Part shown: one piece after another, positions 14,703 through 22,532 of the stretch
How the letters are laid out: the number at the start of each line of letters is the position of its first letter
How positions within the stretch are numbered: the first letter of the stretch is position 1
Assembly: GCF_040605455.1 (NCBI RefSeq)
Contig: NZ_JBEXCV010000124.1
Span: 1 to 27,023 of the forward strand
Direction: 5' to 3'
From: Embleya sp040605455
Lineage (GTDB): Bacteria; Actinomycetota; Actinomycetes; Streptomycetales; Streptomycetaceae
DNA length: 27,023 nucleotides
The notes under the pieces: model-generated
The model's input: only the letters and a program-made list of their open reading frames with translations
Database searches by the model: none
What the model was told of the DNA's origin: nothing
Program-made: the position numbers and the translations under genes

Positions 14703-16370
14703 ATGACCCCGCGTCCGCGCGCCGTCCTCGGGCGCATCATCGACGACCTCGGTTCGACCCTGTTCGCGGTGGCGGCCGGCAAGCCGGATCCCGACCGCGA
14801 GGTCACCGGCGTGATCATCCACGACCCGCACGACGAACCCTCCCACCCGCCGGGCGCGGTGATCCTGGGCGTCGCCGTCTACGGATCCCCCGACATCGCC
14901 GCCCTGGTGCACCGCGCCGCCCAATTGGGCGCACCGGCCATCGTGGTACGCGGCCCGATCGTGGTGGACGCCGAGATCGAGGCGGCCGTCGCGAGCACCG
15001 GCGTGGTGATCCTGGCACTCACCCCCGGCGCCTCCTGGTCGCAGGTCTCCACCCTGCTGCGGGCTCTGCTCGCGGTGGACGAGGTGGGCACCGCGCAGAG
15101 CGGCGAAACCCTCGACGGTGCGCCCGCCGGCGATCTGTTCGCGCTGGTCAACGCGATCGCCGCGCTGTTGGACGGACCGGTCACGGTGGAGGACCGCAGC
15201 GGGCGCGTGCTGGCCTTTTCCAGCCGTCAGGACGAGGCGGACAAACCCCGGATCGCCACGATCCTGGACCGCCAGGTGCCTGCGGAGATTTTGCGCATCC
15301 TTGAGGAGCGCGGCGCCTTCCACGCTCTCTACCGCAACGAGGGACCGCTCTACCTGGCCGGTGTCTCCGACATGCCACGGGTGGCCATCGCGGTCCGGGC
15401 CGGGGACGAGATCCTCGGCTCGATCTGGGTCGTGGTGCGCGAGCCGCTGTCCGACGAGTTGTCACGCTCGCTGACCGAGGCGGCCAAGGTGGTCGCGCTG
15501 CACCTGCTGCGCCGCCGGGCCGGCGCGGACGTGGAGCGCAGACTGCGCACCGACCTGCTCGCCACCGTGCTCGAAGGCGGCCCGGCGGCGGTGGACGCGG
15601 CCGGCCGACTGGGCCTGGCCCACCAACCCGCGTGCGTGCTCGCACTCGCCGTGGTCGGCGACTCGGCACCGGCGGAGCGCAGCGCGGAGGAACACCGGAT
15701 CGTCGACGCGCTGGCCCTGCATCTGGCGGCGGTCCATCCGCGCACCGCCACCGCACGATTGGGCGGCTTCACCTACGCGATCCTGCCCACCGAGTCGGAC
15801 GCCAGGGCGGTGCGGCTCGCCGAGGAGTTCCTGGCCCGGATCGGTGGTCGCATCGAGGCGGTGGTGGGCGTGGGCCGGGTGGCCGCGCGCGAGGTGGACC
15901 TGCCCTCCTCCCGGGCGGACGCGGACCGTGCGCTGCGGGTGCTGCGCGCGGGCCGTTCGTCACTGCGGGTGGCCCGACTGTGCGACGTGTACGTGTCCTC
16001 GCTGCTGGTCGACGTCGCGGACCGGGTCGCCGCCACCGACGACGCGCCGGCGGGCCCGGTGACCCGGCTGCGCGCCTATGACGCCGAGCACGACACGCAT
16101 CTCACCGAGACCCTCGCGGCGTGGCTGGACACCTTCGGCGACGTCACCGCGGCCGCGGCGGCCGTGCACGTGCACCCGAACACGTTCCGCTATCGGCTGC
16201 GCCGGCTGTCCGAGGTGGGCGCGATCGACCTCGCCGACGGGGACGCCCGCTTCGACGCGATGTTCCAACTCAGACTGCACGGGGTGCAGCCCACCCGCGC
16301 GCAGCCACGCTCGAACATGACAGCAGCCCGCCTGGCCGCATCGACGGCGCTGCGCGGGCCGGCCGTCTAG
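14703..16370 (+). CDS. PucR/CdaR-family transcriptional regulator
   Basis: This 555-residue protein has the three-part PucR plan. The N-terminal region (about 1-125) resembles the PucR N-terminal domain, with VTGVIIHDP and VILGVAVYG. A GAF-like sensory middle (about 140-270) includes VTVEDRSGRVLAFSS. The C-terminal PucR helix-turn-helix lies at about 465-502, with FGDVTAAAAAVHVHPNTFRY as its core. These regulators usually activate nearby catabolic or transport genes in response to a small-molecule inducer. Its place directly after the peptide-transport operon, on the same strand, makes it the probable regulator of that operon and perhaps of the divergent peptidase genes, which is inference. 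The ribosome site before the ATG at 14703 is weak (GGTGGG) and partly paired with an upstream CCCAC, so translation may be modest. Confidence 0.85.
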   Translation: MTPRPRAVLGRIIDDLGSTLFAVAAGKPDPDREVTGVIIHDPHDEPSHPPGAVILGVAVYGSPDIAALVHRAAQLGAPAIVVRGPIVVDAEIEAAVASTGVVILALTPGASWSQVSTLLRALLAVDEVGTAQSGETLDGAPAGDLFALVNAIAALLDGPVTVEDRSGRVLAFSSRQDEADKPRIATILDRQVPAEILRILEERGAFHALYRNEGPLYLAGVSDMPRVAIAVRAGDEILGSIWVVVREPLSDELSRSLTEAAKVVALHLLRRRAGADVERRLRTDLLATVLEGGPAAVDAAGRLGLAHQPACVLALAVVGDSAPAERSAEEHRIVDALALHLAAVHPRTATARLGGFTYAILPTESDARAVRLAEEFLARIGGRIEAVVGVGRVAAREVDLPSSRADADRALRVLRAGRSSLRVARLCDVYVSSLLVDVADRVAATDDAPAGPVTRLRAYDAEHDTHLTETLAAWLDTFGDVTAAAAAVHVHPNTFRYRLRRLSEVGAIDLADGDARFDAMFQLRLHGVQPTRAQPRSNMTAARLAASTALRGPAV

Positions 16371-16447
16371 GGCCGGGGGACCGGGGGACTTGGGCTGGGC
16401 GTCCCGTAGGGCCGGGCGCCGTGAACCGGTAAGCGTTTCCGGTCGCG

Positions 16448-16470
16448 GCACCGGATTCCGGTCCGGGTGC
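16448..16470. terminator. Weak stem-loop between pucR-like and lapA-like genes
   Basis: GCACCGGA (16448-16455) can pair with TCCGGGTGC (16462-16470) with one bulged base, and an alternative fold uses ACCGGA/TCCGGT (16450-16455, 16457-16462). It lies between convergent genes, 78 bases after the regulator stop. No T-run. Confidence 0.3.
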
Positions 16471-16519
16471 GCCGGTGGCGAGTGGGCGGGCGCTTTCACC
16501 GGCCGGCCGTCGGCTGCTC

Positions 16520-16762
16520 TCACCGGGGTCGGCGGTTGCGCCCGATCAGCCAACCGAAGAGCGCCCCGACCACGAAGGTGCCGGCCAACACGAACCACAG
16601 CGGCGCCTGCACTTCGGGGATCCAGAAGCGGATCGCGGTGGTTCCGGTGTTGGCCAGGACGAACCAGACGCTCAGCACGATCACGATGACGATCACGATC
16701 TGCCGCATGGTGATCCGCGGACGGTGCTCCGCCGTGCCGCCCTTGGGTGAGGTCTTCGCCAT
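16520..16762 (-). CDS. Small LapA-like (DUF1049) two-helix membrane protein
   Basis: This 80-residue protein has a basic N-terminus and two hydrophobic helices (about 20-38 and 53-73), ending in the basic GRNRRPR. The pattern, with NTGTTAIRFWIPEVQAPLW between the helices and GALFGWLIG in the second, is that of LapA-domain proteins. These are short inner-membrane proteins that in E. coli assist lipopolysaccharide assembly but whose role in Gram-positive bacteria is unclear. No Shine-Dalgarno site precedes the ATG; instead a TACCGT hexamer ends 6 bases before it, so the mRNA may be leaderless. The PP2C-like gene lies 74 bases upstream on the same strand. Confidence 0.75.
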   Translation of the reverse strand: MAKTSPKGGTAEHRPRITMRQIVIVIVIVLSVWFVLANTGTTAIRFWIPEVQAPLWFVLAGTFVVGALFGWLIGRNRRPR

Positions 16763-16836
16763 GTTCGAACGGTAGGACCGGGTCGGCACGGGCGCGCTGT
16801 GGACGGGCCGAACGGGTGGGTGCGGGGGCGGTGCGG

Positions 16837-17658
16837 TCAGGCGTCGGGTTGCCCGGGCTGCTGTGCTTGCCGCGGCCGGTCGGGCTGCCTCGGCTGCTCG
16901 GATTCGAGCAGGAACAGCGCCGCGTCGCCGGTGAAGGACGCGTCGGAGTGCGCCTCGATGTCCACCACGAGGCGGTCCAGCGCGTCGGCGAAGTCGCCGT
17001 ACAGGCGATCGGGCGCGCGTTCCGCCAGCGGGTAGTGGTCGCCGCCGGTGTCGGCCGCCTCGGCCGGGCCGTCGGTGTACAGCAGGACCCGCTCGCCGAG
17101 GCCGACCGCGACCGCCAGCTCCGACGGGCGCAGGCTGCCGGGGGCCAGCGCACCGATCGGCGGGGTGGCGAAGGCCGGTTCGAGGCCGAGCACGCGGCGA
17201 CCCACCACCAGGAGCGGGGTTGGGTAGCCGCGATTGATCAGGGTGAGCGAGCCGATACCGACCGGATCGCCGACGTGTTCGACCAGGAGCAGCCGGACCA
17301 GGGTCCGATGGCCGCGGCGATGGTCCTCGCGCAGCGACAACGCGACCCGGTGCGCGATCTCGGACAGGGTCGGCGCGCTCGGCGCCGCCGCGGCGAAAGC
17401 GGTGAGCACATCCGCCATCCGATCGGGTGCGCACAGCGGATCGCCGGCCACGTCGCCGAAGATCGCCCGGGCGCCGAGCGGGGTGTCCCGGACCTGGCCG
17501 AACCAGGCGCGCGGGCTCGCGGGCGGCGAGCCGGGGATCCGGCGGGTGGCGATGCGCAGGCCCGGGGCCTCGGCGAGGGTGGTCACGTGCGGGTCCGGTT
17601 CGATGTCGACGGCCGGCGCAGCGCCGGAGGGGTCGGTCGATCCGGTGCCGGCATTCAC
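16837..17658 (-). CDS. SpoIIE/PP2C-like phosphatase domain protein, possibly degenerate
   Basis: This 273-residue protein matches the SpoIIE/RsbU type of PP2C phosphatase, enzymes that dephosphorylate anti-anti-sigma factors. Visible family elements are IFGDVAGD (67-74, the usual GDVxGHG strand-turn), the LTLINRGYPTPLL strand pair (about 138-150), GERVLLYTDG (188-197) and the terminal GDAALFLLE (244-252). The segment before GDVAGD, where family members have GGDWYD with a metal-binding Asp, reads RAWFGQVRD, so one metal ligand may be missing. No sensory domain precedes the domain, and the last 20 residues are Gln/Pro-rich. I chose GTG at 17658 because AGGAG lies 5-6 bases upstream; an ATG at 17697 lacks such a site and would add 13 residues. 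The function as an active phosphatase is uncertain. Confidence 0.7.
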   Translation of the reverse strand: MNAGTGSTDPSGAAPAVDIEPDPHVTTLAEAPGLRIATRRIPGSPPASPRAWFGQVRDTPLGARAIFGDVAGDPLCAPDRMADVLTAFAAAAPSAPTLSEIAHRVALSLREDHRRGHRTLVRLLLVEHVGDPVGIGSLTLINRGYPTPLLVVGRRVLGLEPAFATPPIGALAPGSLRPSELAVAVGLGERVLLYTDGPAEAADTGGDHYPLAERAPDRLYGDFADALDRLVVDIEAHSDASFTGDAALFLLESEQPRQPDRPRQAQQPGQPDA

Positions 17659-17885
17659 GGGAACTCCTCGGCGGTGGGTCATGTCGAGCAGATTCACCCC
17701 CGGGCCCGTCCTGAAACGAGGCCGATGCTCGGGCGCCGGATCCCTCCGGACGGGCCGGTCGCCCTACCGGCGCGATGCCACGCTCGCCGGCCCGGTCCGC
17801 CCGCGCTCCCGCGCCTCCCGTCGAGGGGGTTGGCTCGGGTGGCCGACGGGCAGCGTTTCGGGAGGAGAAGAGAGAGGGGGCCGTG
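17659..17885. promoter_or_regulatory. Divergent intergenic region
   Basis: These 227 bases separate the minus-strand PP2C-like gene and the plus-strand methyltransferase-fold gene and should contain both promoters. The GAGAGAGGGGG run at about 17870-17880 serves the downstream start. I see no clear -10/-35 pair or operator. Confidence 0.25.
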
Positions 17886-18776
17886 ATGTCCGGGGCAGAG
17901 GATACGGAGTCGGCGGAGGTCGGCGAGCAGGCGATGACCCGGTTCGACGACATCTACGACCGGCCGGACCCACGGGCCTTCTTTCGGGCGCTCGGATCCT
18001 TCGAATACCAGACGCCGCATCACGCCCAGCGGATCTTCCGCCGCATGCTCGCCACCCGGACCGGCAATGGCGACGGCACCCTGGAACCGGTCACCGTGCT
18101 CGACATCTGCTGCTCGTACGGGATCAACGCGGCGCTGCTCAACCACCACGTGACGCTGGCCGATCTGTACGACCGGTACGGCTCCGCGCACATCGCCGCG
18201 CTGGACACCGCCGAGCTGATCGAGGCCGACCGCGCCTACTACGCGGCCCGCCGACGTTCGGACGCGGTGCGCGTGGTCGGTCTCGACGTGGCTGCGAACG
18301 CGGTGACGTACGCCCGGGCGGTCGGCCTCCTCGACGAAGGGTTCGCGGAGAACCTGGAGTCGGCGCCGCCCTCGTCGGCGCTGCTCGAAGCCGCGCGGCC
18401 GACCCGGCTGATCACCGTCACCGGCGGCGCCAGCTTTTTGTCCCCGCGAAGCTTCCGGCCGTTCCTGGCCGACGCCCGGGAGCCTGCGTGGGTGGCCGCG
18501 TTCGTCCTGCGCACGGGGTCCTATCAGGCCATCGCCGACGGCCTGAGCGCACACGGCCTGGTCACCGAGAAGGCCGCCACGCACACCTTCCCGCAGCGCC
18601 GCTTCACCAGCGAGCGGGAGCAGCGCTACGCCGTCGAGGCGGTGATCGCCGCGGCCGAGGACCCCCGGGGCAAGGAGAGCACCGGCTACTTCCACACCGC
18701 GCTGCACCTGTCCCGCCCGCCGCAGGACACCACGGCGTTCCCGATCACCGGCCTACTGCCGCCGGCACAGGACTGA
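17886..18776 (+). CDS. SAM-dependent methyltransferase-fold protein of unknown substrate
   Basis: This 296-residue protein has a Rossmann motif I, VLDICCSYGINAALL (71-85), followed by a second strand with DTAEL and a later VRVVGLDVAANAVTYA segment. The order fits class I SAM-dependent methyltransferases, but I do not recognise a functional subgroup. Residues 20-52 (FDDIYDRPDPRAFFRALG, then FEYQTPHHAQRIFR) form a distinct N-terminal cap. The ATG at 17886 is preceded by GAGAGAGGGGG; a GTG directly before it (17883) is an equally possible start. It is convergent with the TmrB-like gene 44 bases downstream and divergent from the PP2C-like gene, so it is probably transcribed alone. Confidence 0.65.
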   Translation: MSGAEDTESAEVGEQAMTRFDDIYDRPDPRAFFRALGSFEYQTPHHAQRIFRRMLATRTGNGDGTLEPVTVLDICCSYGINAALLNHHVTLADLYDRYGSAHIAALDTAELIEADRAYYAARRRSDAVRVVGLDVAANAVTYARAVGLLDEGFAENLESAPPSSALLEAARPTRLITVTGGASFLSPRSFRPFLADAREPAWVAAFVLRTGSYQAIADGLSAHGLVTEKAATHTFPQRRFTSEREQRYAVEAVIAAAEDPRGKESTGYFHTALHLSRPPQDTTAFPITGLLPPAQD

Positions 18777-18820
18777 CCTTCGCCCGGCGGGCCGCGCCCC
18801 GGGTCGATCTCCCGCGCGGA

Positions 18821-19453
18821 TCAGAAGAACCGGATGTGCCGGACGCCGACCCAGGCCCGGCGCGCCCGGCCGCGCAGCGGGCCGTCGGTGTTCGGGGTCG
18901 GGGTCAGCCCGGCCGAGTCCGCGATGCGATCGGCGACCCGGGCGACGTCGATGCGATCGGTGTGCACGTGCTCGGCGAACTCCGGGGCCGCCAGCCGCTC
19001 CAGGCACAGGTCGAGCCTGGACACCGCGAAGCTCTCCCGACGCAGCGCCGCCGCCTTGCCGGCCACCACCCGCACGGCGTGCCCCAGGCCGCGCTCGCGC
19101 AGCCGTCGCAGGACCGTCTCCCGCTCGGCGAGCAAGGTGAAGTGCCGCACGTCGTGGCCGCGTTCACGCAATCGTTCGACTGTCTCCCGGAAGTTGCCCG
19201 GCTCGATCACCGTCATCGGCGCGATCACCGGGCCGCCGTGCTCGCTCAGCACCAGGTCCAGCACCTCGAACACGCCCTGTCGCCAGGCGGGCAGGTCCTG
19301 GAAGTCGCCACGCAGCGCCGGTGGCAACATCCGGTGCAGGCCGAAGCCGACGAGTTCCGGATCGCAGATCACGCTGCCCGGCAACCGCCGGGACAACTCG
19401 TGCGCGGTCTGCGTCTTGCCGACCCCGAACGGGCCGTTGATCCACAAAAGCAT
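18821..19453 (-). CDS. tmrB: TmrB-like P-loop protein (tunicamycin-resistance family)
   Basis: This 210-residue protein follows Bacillus subtilis TmrB (about 197 residues) from end to end: WINGPFGVGKTQTAHELSRR with the Walker A loop GPFGVGKT (7-14), DPELVGFGLHRMLP (31-44), APMTVIEP (78-85), HFTLLAERETVLRRLRER and the C-terminal VRHIRF. TmrB is an ATP-binding protein that binds tunicamycin and confers resistance when overproduced. Whether this copy does so is unknown; many actinomycete homologues are annotated only as AAA ATPase. No Shine-Dalgarno is visible. A TAGGGT hexamer ends 6 bases before the ATG, which suggests a leaderless transcript. It lies 83 bases downstream of the siderophore operon on the same strand and could also receive read-through. 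Confidence 0.78.
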   Translation of the reverse strand: MLLWINGPFGVGKTQTAHELSRRLPGSVICDPELVGFGLHRMLPPALRGDFQDLPAWRQGVFEVLDLVLSEHGGPVIAPMTVIEPGNFRETVERLRERGHDVRHFTLLAERETVLRRLRERGLGHAVRVVAGKAAALRRESFAVSRLDLCLERLAAPEFAEHVHTDRIDVARVADRIADSAGLTPTPNTDGPLRGRARRAWVGVRHIRFF

Positions 19454-19475
19454 GCATCGACCCTACGAGCTCGAC

Positions 19476-19530
19476 GCCGGTTCCGGGTCGATATGCGAGC
19501 ACCTCGGCGAGTGGCGCCGGTTTCGGGTCG
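19476..19530. repeat. Direct repeat upstream of the TmrB-like gene
   Basis: GCCGGTTCCGGGTCG (19476-19490) recurs as GCCGGTTTCGGGTCG (19516-19530), 14 of 15 bases identical, with a 40-base period. The pair fills the short gap between the siderophore operon end and the TmrB-like start, where a regulator could bind. Confidence 0.45.
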
Positions 19531-19536
19531 GCCCGA

Positions 19537-20730
19537 TCACAGGTAGTGGAAGCTAGGGTGCGGGTGCATCAGGAAGTCGTGGTGGGAGATGTTCCACGCG
19601 TAGGCGCCGGCCAGCGCGAAGACCACGCGGTCGCCGACGCGGAGCCGGGAGACCGGACGCCGGCGGGCGAACACGTCCTTGGGGGTGCACAGTTGACCGG
19701 TCAGGGTGACCTCGGTGTCGTGGATCTCCGGGCGCGGCCACGGGTAGGGCCACGGGCTCGTGGTGGGCACGATCGCGCACGGCTGGTCGTGCCCCTTGGC
19801 TGCCGGGGTACGCAGGTGGTGGGTCCCGCCGCGCAGCACGGCGAACGTGCGGCCGTGGCTGTGCTTCAGATCGAGCACCTCGGTGGCGTACCAGCCGCAG
19901 TACGCGGTCAGCGCCCGACCCGGCTCGATTCGCACGGTGAGGTCCGGTCGGTCGGTCAGCAGGCGGCCCAGGCCGGCGCCGAAGCGGGTCCAGTCGAAGC
20001 GGGCGGCCCAATTCGCGTAGTCGACCGCCATCCCGCCGCCGATGTTCACATCGGGCAGCGCGATTCGATGTCGCACCGCAACGTCCCGCGTCCACCCGAG
20101 GATGCGTTCGGCGACCGCGAGCTGCGTGTCCGCGTCCAGGCCGCTGGCCAGGTGCGCGTGGATGCCGCGGATGCGCACCCGACCCGCGTCCGGCCCGGCG
20201 AGCAACCGCAGACAGGACTCGACCTCGAACGGATCCATCCCGAACGGGCCGGAATCACCGCCCATCGTCAGTGCCGCACCGTGCAGTAGGTGCGGCCCGA
20301 GCGGCAGGTTGACCCGCAGCAGCACGTCGACGTCGCGCTCGGGGAACCGGGCGGCCAGCGCGATCAGTTGGTGCAGCTCGTGGCGGCTCTCCACATGGAA
20401 GCGCCCGACGCCGGCGCGCAGCGCGGCGATCAGTTCGTCCACCGTCTTGCCGGGGCCGCCGAACGCGACCGGCACAGTGGGCAGATGGGCCAGCACGTGC
20501 GCGAGTTCGCCACCGGAGGAGACCTCGTAGCCGCTTACGTGGGCGGCGAGCGCGGCCAGGATCTGCGGCGCGGGGTTGGCCTTGGCCGCGTAGTACAGCT
20601 CGACTCGGGCCGGCAGCGCCGCGCGCACCGTCGCCGCGTGTTCCCGCAGCCCGGCGAGGTCGTGGATGTAGGCGGGCAGTTCGGCGGCGTCCAGGTTCGC
20701 CACCCGGGTCCGCACGGCAGGTGTGATCAT
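19537..20730 (-). CDS. Type III PLP-dependent decarboxylase, siderophore (SbnH/PvsE-like)
   Basis: This 397-residue protein has the alanine-racemase-fold barrel of diaminopimelate/ornithine decarboxylases. PLP would attach to Lys50 (YYAAKANP). Phosphate and substrate contacts are visible in GIHAHLASGLDAD (189-201), NIGGGM (229-234), EPGRALTAYCGWY (269-281), LCTPKDVF (347-354) with Cys348, and AGAYAW (374-379). The LCTPKDV segment is typical of SbnH (staphyloferrin B) and PvsE (vibrioferrin) rather than LysA. Those enzymes decarboxylate a citryl-amino acid intermediate, citryl-diaminopropionate for SbnH and a serine-derived ethanolamine unit in the vibrioferrin route. The same role here is inferred from the two NIS synthetases upstream. 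Its ATG overlaps the stop of the second synthetase gene (ATGA), and it is the last gene of the operon. Confidence 0.9.
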   Translation of the reverse strand: MITPAVRTRVANLDAAELPAYIHDLAGLREHAATVRAALPARVELYYAAKANPAPQILAALAAHVSGYEVSSGGELAHVLAHLPTVPVAFGGPGKTVDELIAALRAGVGRFHVESRHELHQLIALAARFPERDVDVLLRVNLPLGPHLLHGAALTMGGDSGPFGMDPFEVESCLRLLAGPDAGRVRIRGIHAHLASGLDADTQLAVAERILGWTRDVAVRHRIALPDVNIGGGMAVDYANWAARFDWTRFGAGLGRLLTDRPDLTVRIEPGRALTAYCGWYATEVLDLKHSHGRTFAVLRGGTHHLRTPAAKGHDQPCAIVPTTSPWPYPWPRPEIHDTEVTLTGQLCTPKDVFARRRPVSRLRVGDRVVFALAGAYAWNISHHDFLMHPHPSFHYL

Positions 20731-22529
20731 CGCGCGCTCCGGGCGGGTGTGCGGCGGACCCCGCCGGGTATCGACGCGGCCAGGGGCGAGGGGATGCGCA
20801 GGTACCGCGCCTCGCGGTCGGCTCGCCGCTCCCAGCGGGCGAGCAGGTTGCCCTTGGCGGGCAGCGGCGCGCCCGCCAGCAGCGCCCGCAGCGGCGGCGG
20901 TTCGCCGTGCTCGGCCGAGCAGTTCGCCAAAACCGTGCGCACCCGCGCCCACAGCCGGGCCTCCAACGGCGGATGCAGATCGGTCAGCGCGGCGAGCATC
21001 TCGGCGATGTTGTTCACCAGCAGGCAGTAGGCCACCCGGTCCCAACCGCGTCGAGGGGTATACGTCATGGGTTCGGCGACCGAGAGCGGCAACGCGGCCA
21101 GGGTGGCGGCGTGTGGTTCGGGCAGCAGCTTGGTGCCCTCCATGTCGCGGATCAGCACCTGGCGGGGCCGACCGGCGTCGTCGACCGCGAGCAGCACGTT
21201 CTGCAGGTGCGGCTCCAGCACCACGCCGTGTGCGAAGTAGGCGGCCAGCACCGGCGGGACCAGCAGCCGCAGGTAGTCGTCCCACCAGCGCAGCGCCGCG
21301 TGCGGTCCGGCGCCGGGCGGCAGCAGCCGCGACACGTGCGCGGACCCGGTGGGATGTTCGGCGGCCACGGCGGCGGCCAGCAGCGCCGTGAGACCCGGCC
21401 GCAGTCGCGCGGCCAGGCCGTCCCGAACGATCACCCCGAACCCTTCGAGCAGATCGGGCGCCACTGCCGCCGACACACTGCGATACGCGGGTTCGCCGAG
21501 CATCGCGAAGTCGGGGTACCGAGCCGCCATCCGATCCAGGATCGGGGCCAGTGCGCGGGTCAGTGCGACCGCCCCGGACAGCTCGTAGGCGGCGTTTCTG
21601 CGCACGCAGTTGGTGATCCGCACATTCAGACCGAACTTGAGGAACACCCCCGCACCGGACAGCGTGCGCACCGACGCGGTGGGTGTGAACGGGTCGCCGC
21701 CCGGGCCCAGGTCGAGCACGTCGCCACGGGCCAGCGCGGCGCGCAGGCGCGGGTGTTCGGCCAGGAGCTCGTACTGCCACGGGTGCGCGGGCAGCAGCGT
21801 GTATCCGGCCGGGACCGGGCCGAGTCGGTCCAGGACCGCGGTGTCCGAGCCGGACAGCCGCTCCTGCGCGATCAGTTCGGTCCGCACCGCCAGATGCCGC
21901 AGGCGGAATGCGGCCCGGGCCTCGGGCGCGTAGACCGCCCACGTGGTCGGGTCGGCGCCGCGGGCCTTGGGCGTGGGATGGAAGCGGTGCCCGAAGAGCA
22001 GGGCCTGCTCCGATTCCAGGTAGCGCGAGGCGGGCCGGGCGGCGCGCCGGGCCACACCAGCCGCCACGCCGGCATGGCTGGAGGCCAGTTGGCCGAGGAA
22101 CTCGTCGTTGCCGACGCCGGTCCGCAGACCCAGCTCGGTGTGGATGCGCTCGGCCAGCTCCGACCAGGTCAGCACGCGCCATGCGGAACGGTGCAGTTCG
22201 GCCGCCGGACCGGTGAACCGGTGGTCGCCCAGCAGCGAGGTGCGCCGCAGCCGGACGCGCAGCCACGTACCCGAACGGGCCAGGTGCAGCCGGAGATGGC
22301 CGGTGTCGCCGGACTCCACGAAGCTGCGTCCTTCCGGGCCGCACACCTCGCGGTGCAGACAGTTGAGCAGGGTGTGTGTGACGGCGTCGTCGGCCGAGGG
22401 CAGCGTGGGCGGCGCCGGCGGGGCGGAAGCGGTTCGGGGGTGGGCCGACGAGAGCGGCATGGGCGACTCCAGCGGTTCGAGGGCGGTGTCGGGGTGTGCG
22501 GGAGAGGATTCGAGGTGGGCAGGCGGCAC
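20727..22529 (-). CDS. NIS siderophore synthetase, IucA/IucC family (second copy, PvsD-like position)
   Basis: This 600-residue protein carries the IucA/IucC signature set: GHRFHPTPKARG (180-191), LPAHPWQ (246-252), SVRTL (286-290), KFGLNVRITNCVRRN (298-312), EPHLQN (439-444) and RDMEG (461-465). Together these form the ATP and carboxylate site of NRPS-independent synthetases, which adenylate citrate or a related acid and couple it to an amine or alcohol. The C-terminal FhuF-like region is present. The N-terminal 45 residues are Pro/Ala-rich and probably disordered. The start is GTG at 22529; its GGAG lies 7 bases upstream, and the first synthetase gene stops 3 bases before the start. An ATG at residue 24 is an alternative. 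The exact acid and acceptor are unknown. Confidence 0.92.
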   Translation of the reverse strand: MPPAHLESSPAHPDTALEPLESPMPLSSAHPRTASAPPAPPTLPSADDAVTHTLLNCLHREVCGPEGRSFVESGDTGHLRLHLARSGTWLRVRLRRTSLLGDHRFTGPAAELHRSAWRVLTWSELAERIHTELGLRTGVGNDEFLGQLASSHAGVAAGVARRAARPASRYLESEQALLFGHRFHPTPKARGADPTTWAVYAPEARAAFRLRHLAVRTELIAQERLSGSDTAVLDRLGPVPAGYTLLPAHPWQYELLAEHPRLRAALARGDVLDLGPGGDPFTPTASVRTLSGAGVFLKFGLNVRITNCVRRNAAYELSGAVALTRALAPILDRMAARYPDFAMLGEPAYRSVSAAVAPDLLEGFGVIVRDGLAARLRPGLTALLAAAVAAEHPTGSAHVSRLLPPGAGPHAALRWWDDYLRLLVPPVLAAYFAHGVVLEPHLQNVLLAVDDAGRPRQVLIRDMEGTKLLPEPHAATLAALPLSVAEPMTYTPRRGWDRVAYCLLVNNIAEMLAALTDLHPPLEARLWARVRTVLANCSAEHGEPPPLRALLAGAPLPAKGNLLARWERRADREARYLRIPSPLAASIPGGVRRTPARSAR

Positions 22530-22532
22530 GCG

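Noticed and set aside
17659..17697. Longer start (ATG 17697) for the PP2C-like gene
   Set aside because: No ribosome binding site; AGGAG points to the GTG at 17658.
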